A model generated the notes under the pieces. That model was not told where the DNA came from, did not search any database, and worked only from the letters and a program-made list of their open reading frames with translations. Shown one piece after another: positions 35,607-45,389 of a stretch of DNA of 64,000 nucleotides (positions within the stretch are counted from its first letter, which is position 1; each line of letters opens with the position of its first letter). Source of the stretch: Olleya sp. YS (GTDB lineage: Bacteria > Bacteroidota > Bacteroidia > Flavobacteriales > Flavobacteriaceae); contig NZ_CP121685.1 in assembly GCF_029760915.1 (NCBI RefSeq), forward strand, positions 966,001-1,030,000, read 5' to 3'. The position numbers were made by a program, and so were the translations under genes.

Positions 35607-36062
35607 ATGAAACCCACAAAATATATAATTCTTATTCTTTTATTATCACTCCTTTCAGCATGTAAGCAACAGGGTTGTATAACTCAGGAAAACATTAAAA
35701 AATTAGATGCCTCATGGGAAAAAGCACAATTAGAATTAGATTATGATTTTATTGAGTCCTTATTAGCAGAAGATTATATTTGGGTACATAATCATGCTAA
35801 TACCATAGATGATAAAGCAGCTGTTTTAGAACGTATTAAACGCTACACAGCTAACAATAATACCGAAACCAAATCTAGAACCTCTAAAGACGTTAAGGTT
35901 ATTATCACTAATAAAACTGCTATTGTAAGTGGTTATACAATTATAGATAGAGGTCCGAGTCCAGTTACCTATCATTTTATGAGGACTTATGTAGAAGTTG
36001 ATGGCAACTGTTATCTTATTGCCAACCACACTATGGCTGTTCCAAAAAAAGAAAATGAATAA
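35607..36062 (+). CDS. DUF4440/SnoaL-like (NTF2-fold) lipoprotein
   Basis: This 151-residue protein has a lipoprotein signal with lipobox LLSAC (Cys19). The mature part has the NTF2-like pattern: DASWEKAQLELDYDFIESLLAEDYIWVHN, then AAVLERIKRYT and a beta-sheet ending in YLIANHTM. Such domains bind small molecules or are enzymes; no function can be assigned. Its start lies only 10 bp after the end of the cassette, so its original promoter may have been separated from it. Confidence 0.78.
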   Translation: MKPTKYIILILLLSLLSACKQQGCITQENIKKLDASWEKAQLELDYDFIESLLAEDYIWVHNHANTIDDKAAVLERIKRYTANNNTETKSRTSKDVKVIITNKTAIVSGYTIIDRGPSPVTYHFMRTYVEVDGNCYLIANHTMAVPKKENE

Positions 36063-36104
36063 AAACGTTTTTTAAAATATTTAAATCCATTAATAAGAAA
36101 AATA

Positions 36105-36134
36105 AAAAAGTCCCAACTTTCGTTGGGACTTTTT
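36105..36134. terminator. Bidirectional terminator between DUF4440 and M43 genes
   Basis: The stem AAAAAGTCCCAAC / GTTGGGACTTTTT encloses a TTTC loop. A-run and T-run on opposite sides let it work for both convergent genes. Confidence 0.88.
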
Positions 36135-36169
36135 AGCAATAACTTTTGTTAGTTTAGGGATTCAAATTG

Positions 36170-38707
36170 TTATTGCTTTAAGAATTTTCTAGTTTCTATA
36201 GTATCGTTAACTTCAAATTGTACTAAGTATAAACCAGCTTCTAGTTGACTTACATTAATTCCTTTTGATGTTGTAATACCTTTAGCTACTTGTTGTCCTA
36301 ACATATTAACTACTGTAAACGGTAAGTTTTCTACGTTGGTCTTCACGAATAACGTGTTACCTTTTACAGGGTTTGGATATACTGAGATATCAACGCCTAG
36401 ATGTTGTACAAACCCTTCGTTAGCAATTCTTGCTGTACCACATGGTCCAAGGTTTATCCATCCAGAGTTAGTTCTTTCATATAAAGTACCATTATACGTT
36501 ACTTGATCTCCTGGAGAATAACTTGTACCACTGCTCCAAGGTGAAACTCCAGCACACTTATCTGCAGCTCCATTAGTTAAGCTTATTGCATCTACAGCCA
36601 TGTCACCTTGCCAAGTGGTACCTGTAGTACCATCAAAACGTAGTCTAACAGCATCACCTGAGTATGACGATAGGTCTACATTAGCATCTTGCCAAGCATT
36701 ACCTTGGTTTCCTGATCTTGTCCAAAGAGTTGTCCATGACGATCCATTATTAGTACTAATAGCTAGGCTTAAACTTCCCATAGCAGACGATCCGTACATG
36801 TGATATTTAAAGCTAAATGTTGCTTGATTTTGACCTGCTAAATCAAAACAAGGTGATACTAAAATAGCACGTTTGCTTGAATAGTTTGGTGCAGAAGACT
36901 CCATATAAGCATATTGTGATCCTGCAGCTGCGCTTGATGGTCCTGTGTTGCTTGAAGGTGTTGATCCGCTTCTTCTTGTCCAGTTAAAATCGTCTCCACT
37001 TCCTTGTGTCCATGCTCCGAAGCTAGATTCAAATCCTTCACTATAAGGGAAAGACGAAATTGCTCCTGTACATCCTGAAGGTGCAGGACTAACGACAATA
37101 GTTCTAGATACTTGATCCGCTGCATTACCTGCAGCATCACTTACGTTATAATTTCTAGTGTAAGTTCCAGCAGAGTTTGTATTAACTGTTCCAGTAATAA
37201 CTATACTAGAGGTTAAATTACCATCTACATCATCTGTAGCTGTAGCTCCTAATTCGGTATATGTATCACCAACTGTTAAATTAATAGTTGCATTTCCGTT
37301 TAAAGTTATTACAGGTTTAACTGTATCTGCAGGAGCACTTCCTACACAAAAGTTTGTCACTTCAGAAGTTGTAAACGAACCTCCAGATGCTAAAGTAGTT
37401 GAACCATTAGTAACACTATAAGATCCATTTCCATAAGAACAGCAAATACCGTCTCCATAAGCATCAGTAATTGTAAAGTCATAACATCCATCTGGTAAAC
37501 ATAATGTTTCAGAAATTGTAGAACCATCTGCTTGAGAACCATAAGTCCCACCAGAAGCTACTGTTGTTCCGCTAGAATTTTTAATTGTCCAAGCTGTTTC
37601 TTCAGGATAATTATCAAAAGTAATAGTAATATCTACTTCGTTATCGTTACATGCAGTTTGACACGGAGAACATGAAGAACCTCCACAATCAACTCCAGTT
37701 TCATCTCCATTTTGAACACCATCTGTACAAGTTGGTGTTGTACCACCTCCTCCACACTTATCTGATAGTGCTAATGCAGCACGAGGACCTCCATTTAATA
37801 ATGTCGCTCTCATACGTGCTTTTTGTCCTTGCGTGAATAAATTCATACATGAATCATTTGTGTAATCCATATAATTTTGAACCATATCTGTAGATCCACA
37901 AGACACCTTTCCTACTGGACATCCACCATTAGAGGTTTGATGCGTTGGTGTATCACTAACAAAATCGTTACCACAATTAGAGTCTCCCCAAATGTGTCTT
38001 AAATTTAAGAAGTGTCCTACTTCGTGCGTTGTAGTACGTCCTCCATCAAAAGGAGCAGAAACATTACCAACACGACCAAAATAATTGTAAGCCATAACAA
38101 CTCCATCTGTAGCTGCGCTACCTCCTGGAAATTGAGCATACCCTAAAATGGTGTTTCCGCCACTTGTCATTTGTGGTACAATCCACATATTAAGATATTC
38201 GCTAGTATTCCATGGATTAACACCTCCTGTAGATGTTCTTTTCATGTCGTCTGTAGTTCCCCAATCTTGACGTGTAACCTGTTTTCTTGTAATACCTGTA
38301 GTTGCATTTCCATTAGGATCAACAGATGATAAACAAAATTGAATTTCAGAATCTGCAGCTTGTGACCAAGTATTGTCTGCATCAGGATTTGTACGTCTAA
38401 AATCCTCATTTAAAACATCTAATTGAGATTGAATTTGTGCAACACTTATGTTTTCTGTTGAATTTCTATATAATACGTGTACAACTACTGGAATTGTAAT
38501 AATACTACCATCTATTCTGGCGTTTTGAGATTGTGCAATACGCTGTTGCGTGTAGGCTTCAATTTGATCCATTCGCTGCTGTAATGTAGGATCTAATTGT
38601 TTTCTGTACTCTAAATTTTCCATTGTCGAACAATTTCTTTCTTGCTGTGCAAAAACAGAAAAAGCCAATAAAAAACTTAAAATTGATAAAGTAATTGTTT
38701 TTTTCAT
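36170..38707 (-). CDS. Secreted M43 (pappalysin-like) metalloprotease with Type IX sorting domain
   Basis: This 845-residue protein has a signal peptide (to about residue 20) and an M43 zincin domain. The zinc site HEVGHFLNLRH sits at H228, E229, H232 and H238, and the Met-turn lies in MVQNYMDYTND. After the protease comes a Cys-rich linker, a DUF5011-like Ig domain near 465-540 (NLTVGDTYTELGATATDDVDG), and a MAM-like domain near 550-720. A short carbohydrate-binding motif of CBM5/12 type follows (SSGTSYSPGDQVTYNGTLYE), and then a Type IX C-terminal domain (VYPNPVKGN ... GLYLVQFEVND). It is probably exported across the outer membrane and cell-attached. Confidence 0.9.
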   Translation of the reverse strand: MKKTITLSILSFLLAFSVFAQQERNCSTMENLEYRKQLDPTLQQRMDQIEAYTQQRIAQSQNARIDGSIITIPVVVHVLYRNSTENISVAQIQSQLDVLNEDFRRTNPDADNTWSQAADSEIQFCLSSVDPNGNATTGITRKQVTRQDWGTTDDMKRTSTGGVNPWNTSEYLNMWIVPQMTSGGNTILGYAQFPGGSAATDGVVMAYNYFGRVGNVSAPFDGGRTTTHEVGHFLNLRHIWGDSNCGNDFVSDTPTHQTSNGGCPVGKVSCGSTDMVQNYMDYTNDSCMNLFTQGQKARMRATLLNGGPRAALALSDKCGGGGTTPTCTDGVQNGDETGVDCGGSSCSPCQTACNDNEVDITITFDNYPEETAWTIKNSSGTTVASGGTYGSQADGSTISETLCLPDGCYDFTITDAYGDGICCSYGNGSYSVTNGSTTLASGGSFTTSEVTNFCVGSAPADTVKPVITLNGNATINLTVGDTYTELGATATDDVDGNLTSSIVITGTVNTNSAGTYTRNYNVSDAAGNAADQVSRTIVVSPAPSGCTGAISSFPYSEGFESSFGAWTQGSGDDFNWTRRSGSTPSSNTGPSSAAAGSQYAYMESSAPNYSSKRAILVSPCFDLAGQNQATFSFKYHMYGSSAMGSLSLAISTNNGSSWTTLWTRSGNQGNAWQDANVDLSSYSGDAVRLRFDGTTGTTWQGDMAVDAISLTNGAADKCAGVSPWSSGTSYSPGDQVTYNGTLYERTNSGWINLGPCGTARIANEGFVQHLGVDISVYPNPVKGNTLFVKTNVENLPFTVVNMLGQQVAKGITTSKGINVSQLEAGLYLVQFEVNDTIETRKFLKQ

Positions 38708-38888
38708 GTGAATAATTTAATGGATTATGTTTTATATTGTTAATTTGACACTGAAATTATCAATTATTTACTTATAAATCATTTATTTTTTTAATTTTTT
38801 CGATAAAAAACATGTTAAAAAATACCATTCGATAACATGTGTGGTTTAACCCTCAATCAATTGAAAGAAATAAATTACTTTTACATAA

Positions 38889-40577
38889 ATGAACAGTGTT
38901 TTACTTAATATAAATAACCTATCAATTAGTTTTAAAAATGATGGTATAAGTCAATCCATTATTAAAAACATTTCTTATTCTATATATGAAAATGAAATCG
39001 TTGGTATTGTAGGTGAGTCTGGTTCTGGAAAATCAGTGTCTTCTTTGGCTATACTTGGCTTATTACCAAAACGTATATCTAAAATCACATCTGGTCAAAT
39101 TACATTTAACGAGTCAGATTTAACACAACTTAGTAATAAACAGTTTCAAACCATAAGAGGTCAAAAAATAGCGATGATTTTTCAAGAACCGATGAGTTCT
39201 TTAAACCCATCTATGACCTGCGGGAAACAAGTTGAAGAAATTTTGTCTCAGCACACCAAATTGTCAAAAAAGCAGATAAAAGACGAAACCCTTTTGCTTT
39301 TTGAAAAAGTAAAACTACCAAATCCAGAACGCGTTTATAAAGCTTATCCACATGAGATTTCTGGAGGGCAAAAACAACGTGTTATGATTGCTATGGCTAT
39401 TGCCTGTAAACCTCAACTATTAATTGCTGACGAGCCAACCACTGCTTTAGATGTAACCGTTCAAAAAGATATTATAACTCTTTTAAAAGAGTTACAAGCC
39501 GAAACAAAAATGAGTATCATTTTTATTACGCATGATTTAAGTTTAATCTCAGAAATAGCTAATCGTGTACTAGTTATGTACCAAGGTGAAATAGTGGAGC
39601 AGAACAGTGTTGAAAACATTTTTAATGATCCTAAACACCCTTACACTAAAGCTTTAATACAATCTAGACCTTCTTTAAAAGTCCGTTTAAAGACATTACC
39701 GACTATTGCAGATGTTTTAAATGATACTGTTTCTAACACTATTGTGACTAGAGACATGAGACAAATCCAGCATAAAAAAATATATTCCAAAGCTCCATTA
39801 TTAGAAGTCGTTAACCTTGAAAAAGAATATGTATCAAAATCTGGTTTTTTCGCCAAAGCGGAAACTTTTAAGGCAGTCAATAACGTTAGTTTTAAATTAT
39901 ATGAAGGTGAAACCTTGGGATTGGTAGGCGAATCAGGTTGTGGAAAATCTACATTAGGAAATGCTATTTTACTTTTAGATAAAGCTACAAAGGGACATAT
40001 TTTATATAATGGAAAAGATATTACAAACTTAACTAAAGCCGAAACTAAAGCAATTAGAAAAGATATTCAAATTATATTTCAAGATCCATATGCTTCTTTA
40101 AACCCAAGACTTACCATAGGTAATGCTATTATGGAACCCATGAAAGTCCATAAGTTGTATACTTCTGATACTGAACGTAAAGCAAAAGCTATTGATATTT
40201 TGAAGCGTGTTGGTCTGGAAGAATCTGCTTTTAATAAATATCCACACCAATTCTCTGGTGGTCAAAGACAACGCGTAGGTATTGCACGTACTATTGCTTT
40301 GCAACCAAAGCTGATTGTATGTGACGAGTCCGTGTCTGCTTTAGACATTTCTGTGCAAGCACAAGTTTTAAATTTGTTAAATGAATTGAAGGAAAATTTT
40401 GGTTTCACCTATATATTTATATCTCATGACTTAGCTGTAGTCAAATACATGAGTGACCAATTATTGGTTATGAATCAAGGTAAAATTGAAGAGTTAGACG
40501 ATGCAGATGTTATTTACAACTCGCCTAAAAAAGACTATACAAAAAAATTAATCTCAGCAATCCCTAAAGGGTTATAG
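38889..40577 (+). CDS. Double-domain peptide ABC transporter ATPase (DppD-DppF/YejF type)
   Basis: This 562-residue protein contains two complete nucleotide-binding domains. The first has Walker A GESGSGKS, signature SGGQKQRVM and Walker B LLIADEPTTALD. The second has GESGCGKS, SGGQRQRVG and LIVCDESVSALD. A zinc/permease-contact tail typical of oligopeptide transporters follows each (KHPYTKALIQSRPSL and PKKDYTKKLISAIP). It would power uptake of di/oligopeptides with separate permeases that are not in this window. Confidence 0.92.
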   Translation: MNSVLLNINNLSISFKNDGISQSIIKNISYSIYENEIVGIVGESGSGKSVSSLAILGLLPKRISKITSGQITFNESDLTQLSNKQFQTIRGQKIAMIFQEPMSSLNPSMTCGKQVEEILSQHTKLSKKQIKDETLLLFEKVKLPNPERVYKAYPHEISGGQKQRVMIAMAIACKPQLLIADEPTTALDVTVQKDIITLLKELQAETKMSIIFITHDLSLISEIANRVLVMYQGEIVEQNSVENIFNDPKHPYTKALIQSRPSLKVRLKTLPTIADVLNDTVSNTIVTRDMRQIQHKKIYSKAPLLEVVNLEKEYVSKSGFFAKAETFKAVNNVSFKLYEGETLGLVGESGCGKSTLGNAILLLDKATKGHILYNGKDITNLTKAETKAIRKDIQIIFQDPYASLNPRLTIGNAIMEPMKVHKLYTSDTERKAKAIDILKRVGLEESAFNKYPHQFSGGQRQRVGIARTIALQPKLIVCDESVSALDISVQAQVLNLLNELKENFGFTYIFISHDLAVVKYMSDQLLVMNQGKIEELDDADVIYNSPKKDYTKKLISAIPKGL

Positions 40578-40859
40578 CATAAATACTTTTTTTGTTAAAT
40601 ACAAAACACTGTTAATAAAACTAATCGTGTTTTGAATTCTTTTTTTTAAATTTTTTAAAAACATAGTAGGTTAAGTATTTGGTAAATTTGAAACAAAAAA
40701 GTTTAACATTTTAGGTTAAGTCATGGTAGACTTGGCTTTATGTTAAATGGTTAGGTTTGGGATTTCAAACATACAACCTCATTTTAAAATAATCAGACAA
40801 AAAGCATTATTTTTCGATGAAATACATATTATTTTAACATTTAATGGATTTTTCTTACA

Positions 40860-41486
40860 TTAAAATGCTTTTTTCAATTGTTTGGTTGTTAAAACACCTC
40901 GTGTTGGATAATAGGTTCTTCCATAATTAGAGCGTCTATCTTCACCCAATCTAGCTGCAACTTGATTGGTCATTTTAATTACAAACACTTCTTCTGCATT
41001 AGGAAAAGATAAATCTCGTCCATCTGCATCTATTTTTTGACCTTTGGAAGAGTGGTCTTGTTTTCTATAATGGTAATCTTGTGTATCGTACAACTCGTTA
41101 TAACAGTGTATTAATTCATGGGACAATAACGAGACTGGAGAGTTGTAGCCTTTATTGCGTCTAAACCATTTTTTCTTATGGTTTTTTCTAAAATAAACAC
41201 CATGAGTGTCATAAAATAAAATGGTATTGTATTTTGGACTATACGCATTTTTTTGAGCAGGAATAATGGTGATGTTATTATCTGTATCTGCTACTAACAC
41301 ATCTATAACATCTATTTGGTGTGTTTGGTCGTCTTCTTTAAAAGTAATTGTTAATGCACTTGATTTTACTAGAAAATCTAAAGCTATAGTTGTGTTTCTT
41401 AAAAATCTATCATCTATTATAGAGTAATTTCTATTCTCTAGATAACGGTATTTTTTAAAAGTGTTTTCAAGAGTTTTTATCCGCAT
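40860..41486 (-). CDS. HExxH protein resembling M91 (NleD-like) peptidases
   Basis: This 208-residue protein has no signal peptide. It carries SLLSHELIHCYNELY with HELIH at 123-127, and about 40 residues later EEVFVIKMTNQVAARLGEDRRSNYGRTYY, in which Glu165/166 could be the third zinc ligand. The order HELIH, then EE...N...LGE..R.NYG, resembles the M91/NleD peptidase family of effectors. I infer a zinc protease fold. Its ATG overlaps the stop of the CoA-transferase beta gene (TAATG), so it is translationally coupled to a metabolic gene. The cellular role is unknown. Confidence 0.6.
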   Translation of the reverse strand: MRIKTLENTFKKYRYLENRNYSIIDDRFLRNTTIALDFLVKSSALTITFKEDDQTHQIDVIDVLVADTDNNITIIPAQKNAYSPKYNTILFYDTHGVYFRKNHKKKWFRRNKGYNSPVSLLSHELIHCYNELYDTQDYHYRKQDHSSKGQKIDADGRDLSFPNAEEVFVIKMTNQVAARLGEDRRSNYGRTYYPTRGVLTTKQLKKAF

Positions 41487-42139
41487 TATATAACCATTTC
41501 AGGGATATCACCTTCTACAATTAAAGTCCCTTCTGTAGCTTTTTTAATATCTTCAACCGATACACCAGGAGCACGTTCTAATAGCTTAAAGCCTTTATCT
41601 GTGACTTCAATAACTGCTAAATTGGTTACTATTTTTTTGACACATCCAACACCTGTTAATGGTAAACTGCATTGCTTGAGCAACTTAGATGCTCCTGCTC
41701 TATTAGTATGCATCATGGCAACAATAATATTTTCAGCACTAGCTACTAAATCCATTGCACCACCCATCCCTTTTACCATTTTTCCTGGTATTTTCCAATT
41801 GGCAATATCTCCATTTTCTGCAACTTCCATTGCTCCTAAAATAGTTAAATCAACATGTTGACCACGTATCATAGCAAAACTAGTTGCGCTATCAAAAAAA
41901 CTAGCTCCAGGAAGCGTCGTTATGGTTTGCTTGCCTGCATTAATAATATCTGCATCTTCTTCGCCTTCAAAGGGAAAAGGTCCCATACCTAATACTCCAT
42001 TTTCTGACTGAAATTCTACTTGTATATCATTACGTACATAATTAGCAACTAATGTTGGGATACCAATACCAAGGTTAACATAGTAATCATCTTTGACTTC
42101 TTTTGCTATACGTTTTGCTATTCCTGTTTTATCTAACAT
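41486..42139 (-). CDS. scoB: 3-oxoacid CoA-transferase subunit B
   Basis: This 217-residue beta subunit has the active-site Glu46 in FQSENGVLGMGP, which forms the glutamyl-CoA thioester, and the conserved GIGIPTLVANYV and GGAMDLVA segments. With the alpha subunit it moves CoA from succinyl-CoA to acetoacetate or a related 3-oxoacid in ketone-body and acyl catabolism. It lies 82 bp after scoA; its stop overlaps the start of the HExxH gene. Confidence 0.93.
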   Translation of the reverse strand: MLDKTGIAKRIAKEVKDDYYVNLGIGIPTLVANYVRNDIQVEFQSENGVLGMGPFPFEGEEDADIINAGKQTITTLPGASFFDSATSFAMIRGQHVDLTILGAMEVAENGDIANWKIPGKMVKGMGGAMDLVASAENIIVAMMHTNRAGASKLLKQCSLPLTGVGCVKKIVTNLAVIEVTDKGFKLLERAPGVSVEDIKKATEGTLIVEGDIPEMVI

Positions 42140-42221
42140 GTTTTTAGTTTAAAATTATAAGTATTTAAAATTGAAAGTCTGTCCACACAAACGCTAATAA
42201 ACTTTAGCGCACTTACAACTT

Positions 42222-42923
42222 TTAACTTTTTTGTCTAACCGTTCTTTGTTCAATACGTTTTTCATAGGTTTTACCTTGAAAAATACGTTGTACAAATATA
42301 CCTGGAATGTGTATTTGATTAGGGTCTAAATCGCCAACAGGAACCAACTCCTCTACCTCAGCAACTGTTACTTTAGCTGCTCCAGCCATACATGGGTTGA
42401 AATTTCTGGCAGTACCTTTAAAAATCAAATTTCCTGCTGCATCACCTTTCCAAGCTTTTACAAAAGCAAAATCGGCTTTAAAGGCATGTTCTAACACATA
42501 CATTTTACCATTAAACTCTCTTGTTTCTTTGCCTTCTGCGACTTCTGTGCCATATCCTGCTGGTGTATAAATAGCAGGAAATCCAGCTTGCGCAGCACGA
42601 CAACGTTCTGCTAAAGTACCTTGCGGAATCAGCTCGACATCCAACTCACCTGATAACATTTGTCTTTCAAACTCATCATTTTCTCCAACGTATGATGATA
42701 TCATTTTTTTTATTTGCTTTTTTTGAAGTAATAAACCAAGCCCAAAATCGTCCACTCCTGCATTATTTGAAATACACGTTACACCCTTCACGTTACGTTT
42801 TACCAACTCTGCTATCGCATTTTCTGGTATACCACTAAGTCCAAAACCTCCAAGCATAAAGGTCATATTATCATTGACACCTTCTAGTGCTTCTTCTACA
42901 GAATTTACTGTTTTAAGAATCAT
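42222..42923 (-). CDS. scoA: 3-oxoacid CoA-transferase subunit A
   Basis: This 233-residue alpha subunit has [16 protein letters not shown], the glycine-rich CoA-binding start, and the later conserved [26 protein letters not shown]. The two subunits are separate genes here, as in most bacteria. It begins the operon scoA-scoB-HExxH. Confidence 0.93.
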   Translation of the reverse strand: MILKTVNSVEEALEGVNDNMTFMLGGFGLSGIPENAIAELVKRNVKGVTCISNNAGVDDFGLGLLLQKKQIKKMISSYVGENDEFERQMLSGELDVELIPQGTLAERCRAAQAGFPAIYTPAGYGTEVAEGKETREFNGKMYVLEHAFKADFAFVKAWKGDAAGNLIFKGTARNFNPCMAGAAKVTVAEVEELVPVGDLDPNQIHIPGIFVQRIFQGKTYEKRIEQRTVRQKS

Positions 42924-42962
42924 TATTTTCTAATTTTAAAGTGGTTTAAATTTAAGAAATAA

Positions 42963-42990
42963 AAAAGCCATTCTAAAGTGAATGGCTTTT
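42963..42990 (-). terminator. Terminator after PBP1A gene
   Basis: The stem AAAAGCCATTC / GAATGGCTTTT encloses a 6-base loop and lies about 20 bp past the stop at 43010, with a U-tract on the minus transcript. Confidence 0.85.
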
Positions 42991-43009
42991 ATTTTTATGA
43001 TAAATAGGT

Positions 43010-45379
43010 TTAAGGTTGCATTTCTAATTCGTCTGGTACATCATCTTCTGGGAGATCCAATCCTGGTGAGTTACCATCATTTGGAACATAGTTTTCGCAG
43101 TTTACTTCAATAGATAAATTAGAAGGACGCGGAAAATCTGATTTTGACACGTTCAAAGTCTCATCTTCATAACAGCTTTTCATGTACATTCCCCAAATTG
43201 GTAAAGCCATAGCTGCACCTTGACCATATTTTGTTCTGCTAAAATGCGTCGCTCTGTCTTCTGCACCAACCCAGACACCAGTGACTAAGTTTGGTACCAT
43301 ACCCATAAACCAACCATCGGACTGGTTTTGAGTAGTGCCTGTTTTACCAGCTATAGGATTAGTTAGTTCATAAGGATATCCTGTAACCACTTCTCTGTAG
43401 GAAGCATCCCATTTATCTCTTCCAACGGTTCTTAATCTACTACCTGAACCAGATTCAACTACACCTTGCATTAGCTTTACAGTTACATAGGCAGTTTCTT
43501 CGCTTAACACATCTCTAGTTTCTGGTACAAATTGGTATAAAACCGTATCATTTTTATCTACAATTGTAGTGACCATAACAGGCTTAGTATACACACCTTG
43601 ATTTGCAAATGCAGCATAGGCGCCAACCATTTCGTAAACACTTACATCAGGAGTACCTAAAGCAATAGAAGGTACTAATGGAATCTCTGAAGTAATCCCA
43701 AGATTCTGAGCTAATTCTGCTACAGGTTGTGGGCCAACTTTATCCATTAATCTAGCAGTAATAGTGTTTACAGAGTTAGCTAACGCTTGTTTTAAAGTTA
43801 GCTCTCCACTGTAATCTCCACTATTATTTTTTGGTGACCATGGTTCTGGATTACCAAATTTATTGGCTTCAATAGTTATTGGAGCACGAGGTAGTTTATC
43901 GCATGGTGACATATGCAACTGGTTAATTGCTGTTGCATAGACAAAAGGTTTAAATGTCGACCCTACTTGACGCTTTCCTTGCTTGACGTGATCATATTGA
44001 AAACTTCTGTAGTTCATACCACCAACCCAAGCTTTTACGTGACCTGTTTGCGGATCCATGCTCATCATTCCTGGATGTAAAAAGTGCTTGTAATAACGCA
44101 TGGAATCTATTGGTTTCATGATGGTATCCACTTCGCTAGGTTGTCCATTTTTATCCCATTTAAAAACCGTCATTTTTGCTGGTTTATAAAATGACGCTCT
44201 AATATCTTTTTCGCTTTTACCTGCTTTTTTTAGTATTCTCCAACGTTCTCCACGACTCATTGCATTATACATCAATTGCTCTTCTTCTTCTTTAGTCAAT
44301 CCTAAAAAAGGAGCTGTTGGATTTCGATCTGGCGTGTTTTGATGAAAAAACTCAGCTTGCAATCTTGGCATGTGTCTGGCAACTGCTTCTTCTGCATATT
44401 TTTGCATTCGTGAATCAATAGTCGTGTAAATTTTTAACCCATCATTATTGATGTTATATTTACTACCATCTGGTTTACGGTTTTTAGGATCGTTAATCCA
44501 ATCTTTCATAAAGTCCCTTAGATATTCTCTAAAATATGTAGCAGTTCCTGCACTGTGTGAATCTGGAGTGTATCGTAACCCTAAGTCTGTTTTTTGCAGC
44601 GAGTCTTTTTCTTTTTCAGTGATATAACCGTATTTGGCCATTTGTGCAAAAACTACATTTCGTCTTGCTTTTGTTTTAATAGCTCGTTCTCCTTTATCTT
44701 TTAATGGATTGTATAGTGAAGGGTTTTTAAGCATCCCAACTATCATAGCAGATTCTTTTAAACTCAATTCTTTAGGTTCTTTACCTCCAAAATAAATTCT
44801 GGATGCTGAGCGGATACCATCCGCATTGTTATCAAAATCAACAATATTAAGGTATTGAGCTATAATTTCTTCTTTAGTGTATTGACGCTCTAAACGAATA
44901 GCAATAATCCATTCTTTAAATTTCTGTAACACTCTTTTAACCTTATTACTAGATGCTCTTTTGGTAAATAGTTGTTTTGCTAATTGCTGAGTAATTGTAC
45001 TAGCTCCACCACTTCCTGGTTTTAAAATAGCTCGTAATGTACCACGACCATCAATACCAGAATGTTCTAAGTATCTCACATCTTCTGTTGCAATTAATGC
45101 ATCAACTAAATGTTGTGGTAGTTCATCATAACTTACAGGAGTACGGTTATCTCTAAAATAAAACTTACCCAGTGTTTCTCCATCAGAGGAAATAACCTCA
45201 GTTGCTAAATTAGTTTTAGGGTTTTCTAATTGTGTGTGATCAGGCATTTCACCTAAAACTCCCCAAGACGCTAATAGAAACAGTAGTACTACTGAAAGTA
45301 ATCCGCCTAAAAATAACATCCAAAACCAACGCACATACTTTTCGAAGCCTGTCTCTTCTGCTTTATTTGTCTTTGCCAT
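43010..45379 (-). CDS. Bifunctional penicillin-binding protein 1A
   Basis: This 789-residue class A PBP has an N-terminal transmembrane anchor (FWMLFLGGLLSVVLLFLLASWGV). The GT51 glycosyltransferase domain includes catalytic Glu in ATEDVRYLEHSGIDGRGTLRA, followed by GGASTITQQLAKQLF. The transpeptidase domain has STFK (in RQVGSTFKPFVY), SVN and KTGTTQNQSDGWFMG. It polymerises and cross-links peptidoglycan in the periplasm. An acidic proline-rich tail closes the protein. It lies 10 bp downstream of gldH in the same orientation. Confidence 0.94.
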   Translation of the reverse strand: MAKTNKAEETGFEKYVRWFWMLFLGGLLSVVLLFLLASWGVLGEMPDHTQLENPKTNLATEVISSDGETLGKFYFRDNRTPVSYDELPQHLVDALIATEDVRYLEHSGIDGRGTLRAILKPGSGGASTITQQLAKQLFTKRASSNKVKRVLQKFKEWIIAIRLERQYTKEEIIAQYLNIVDFDNNADGIRSASRIYFGGKEPKELSLKESAMIVGMLKNPSLYNPLKDKGERAIKTKARRNVVFAQMAKYGYITEKEKDSLQKTDLGLRYTPDSHSAGTATYFREYLRDFMKDWINDPKNRKPDGSKYNINNDGLKIYTTIDSRMQKYAEEAVARHMPRLQAEFFHQNTPDRNPTAPFLGLTKEEEEQLMYNAMSRGERWRILKKAGKSEKDIRASFYKPAKMTVFKWDKNGQPSEVDTIMKPIDSMRYYKHFLHPGMMSMDPQTGHVKAWVGGMNYRSFQYDHVKQGKRQVGSTFKPFVYATAINQLHMSPCDKLPRAPITIEANKFGNPEPWSPKNNSGDYSGELTLKQALANSVNTITARLMDKVGPQPVAELAQNLGITSEIPLVPSIALGTPDVSVYEMVGAYAAFANQGVYTKPVMVTTIVDKNDTVLYQFVPETRDVLSEETAYVTVKLMQGVVESGSGSRLRTVGRDKWDASYREVVTGYPYELTNPIAGKTGTTQNQSDGWFMGMVPNLVTGVWVGAEDRATHFSRTKYGQGAAMALPIWGMYMKSCYEDETLNVSKSDFPRPSNLSIEVNCENYVPNDGNSPGLDLPEDDVPDELEMQP

Positions 45380-45389
45380 ATTTTGACTT

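Noticed and set aside
40578-40859. 282-bp gap after the ABC ATPase gene, searched for small ORFs and RNA structure
   Set aside because: Only A/T-rich sequence with no convincing ORF, stem-loop or promoter was seen.
42192-42209. Hairpin CGCTAA ... TTAGCG between scoA and scoB
   Set aside because: The arms are short and the gene pair is plainly an operon; no T-run to suggest termination.
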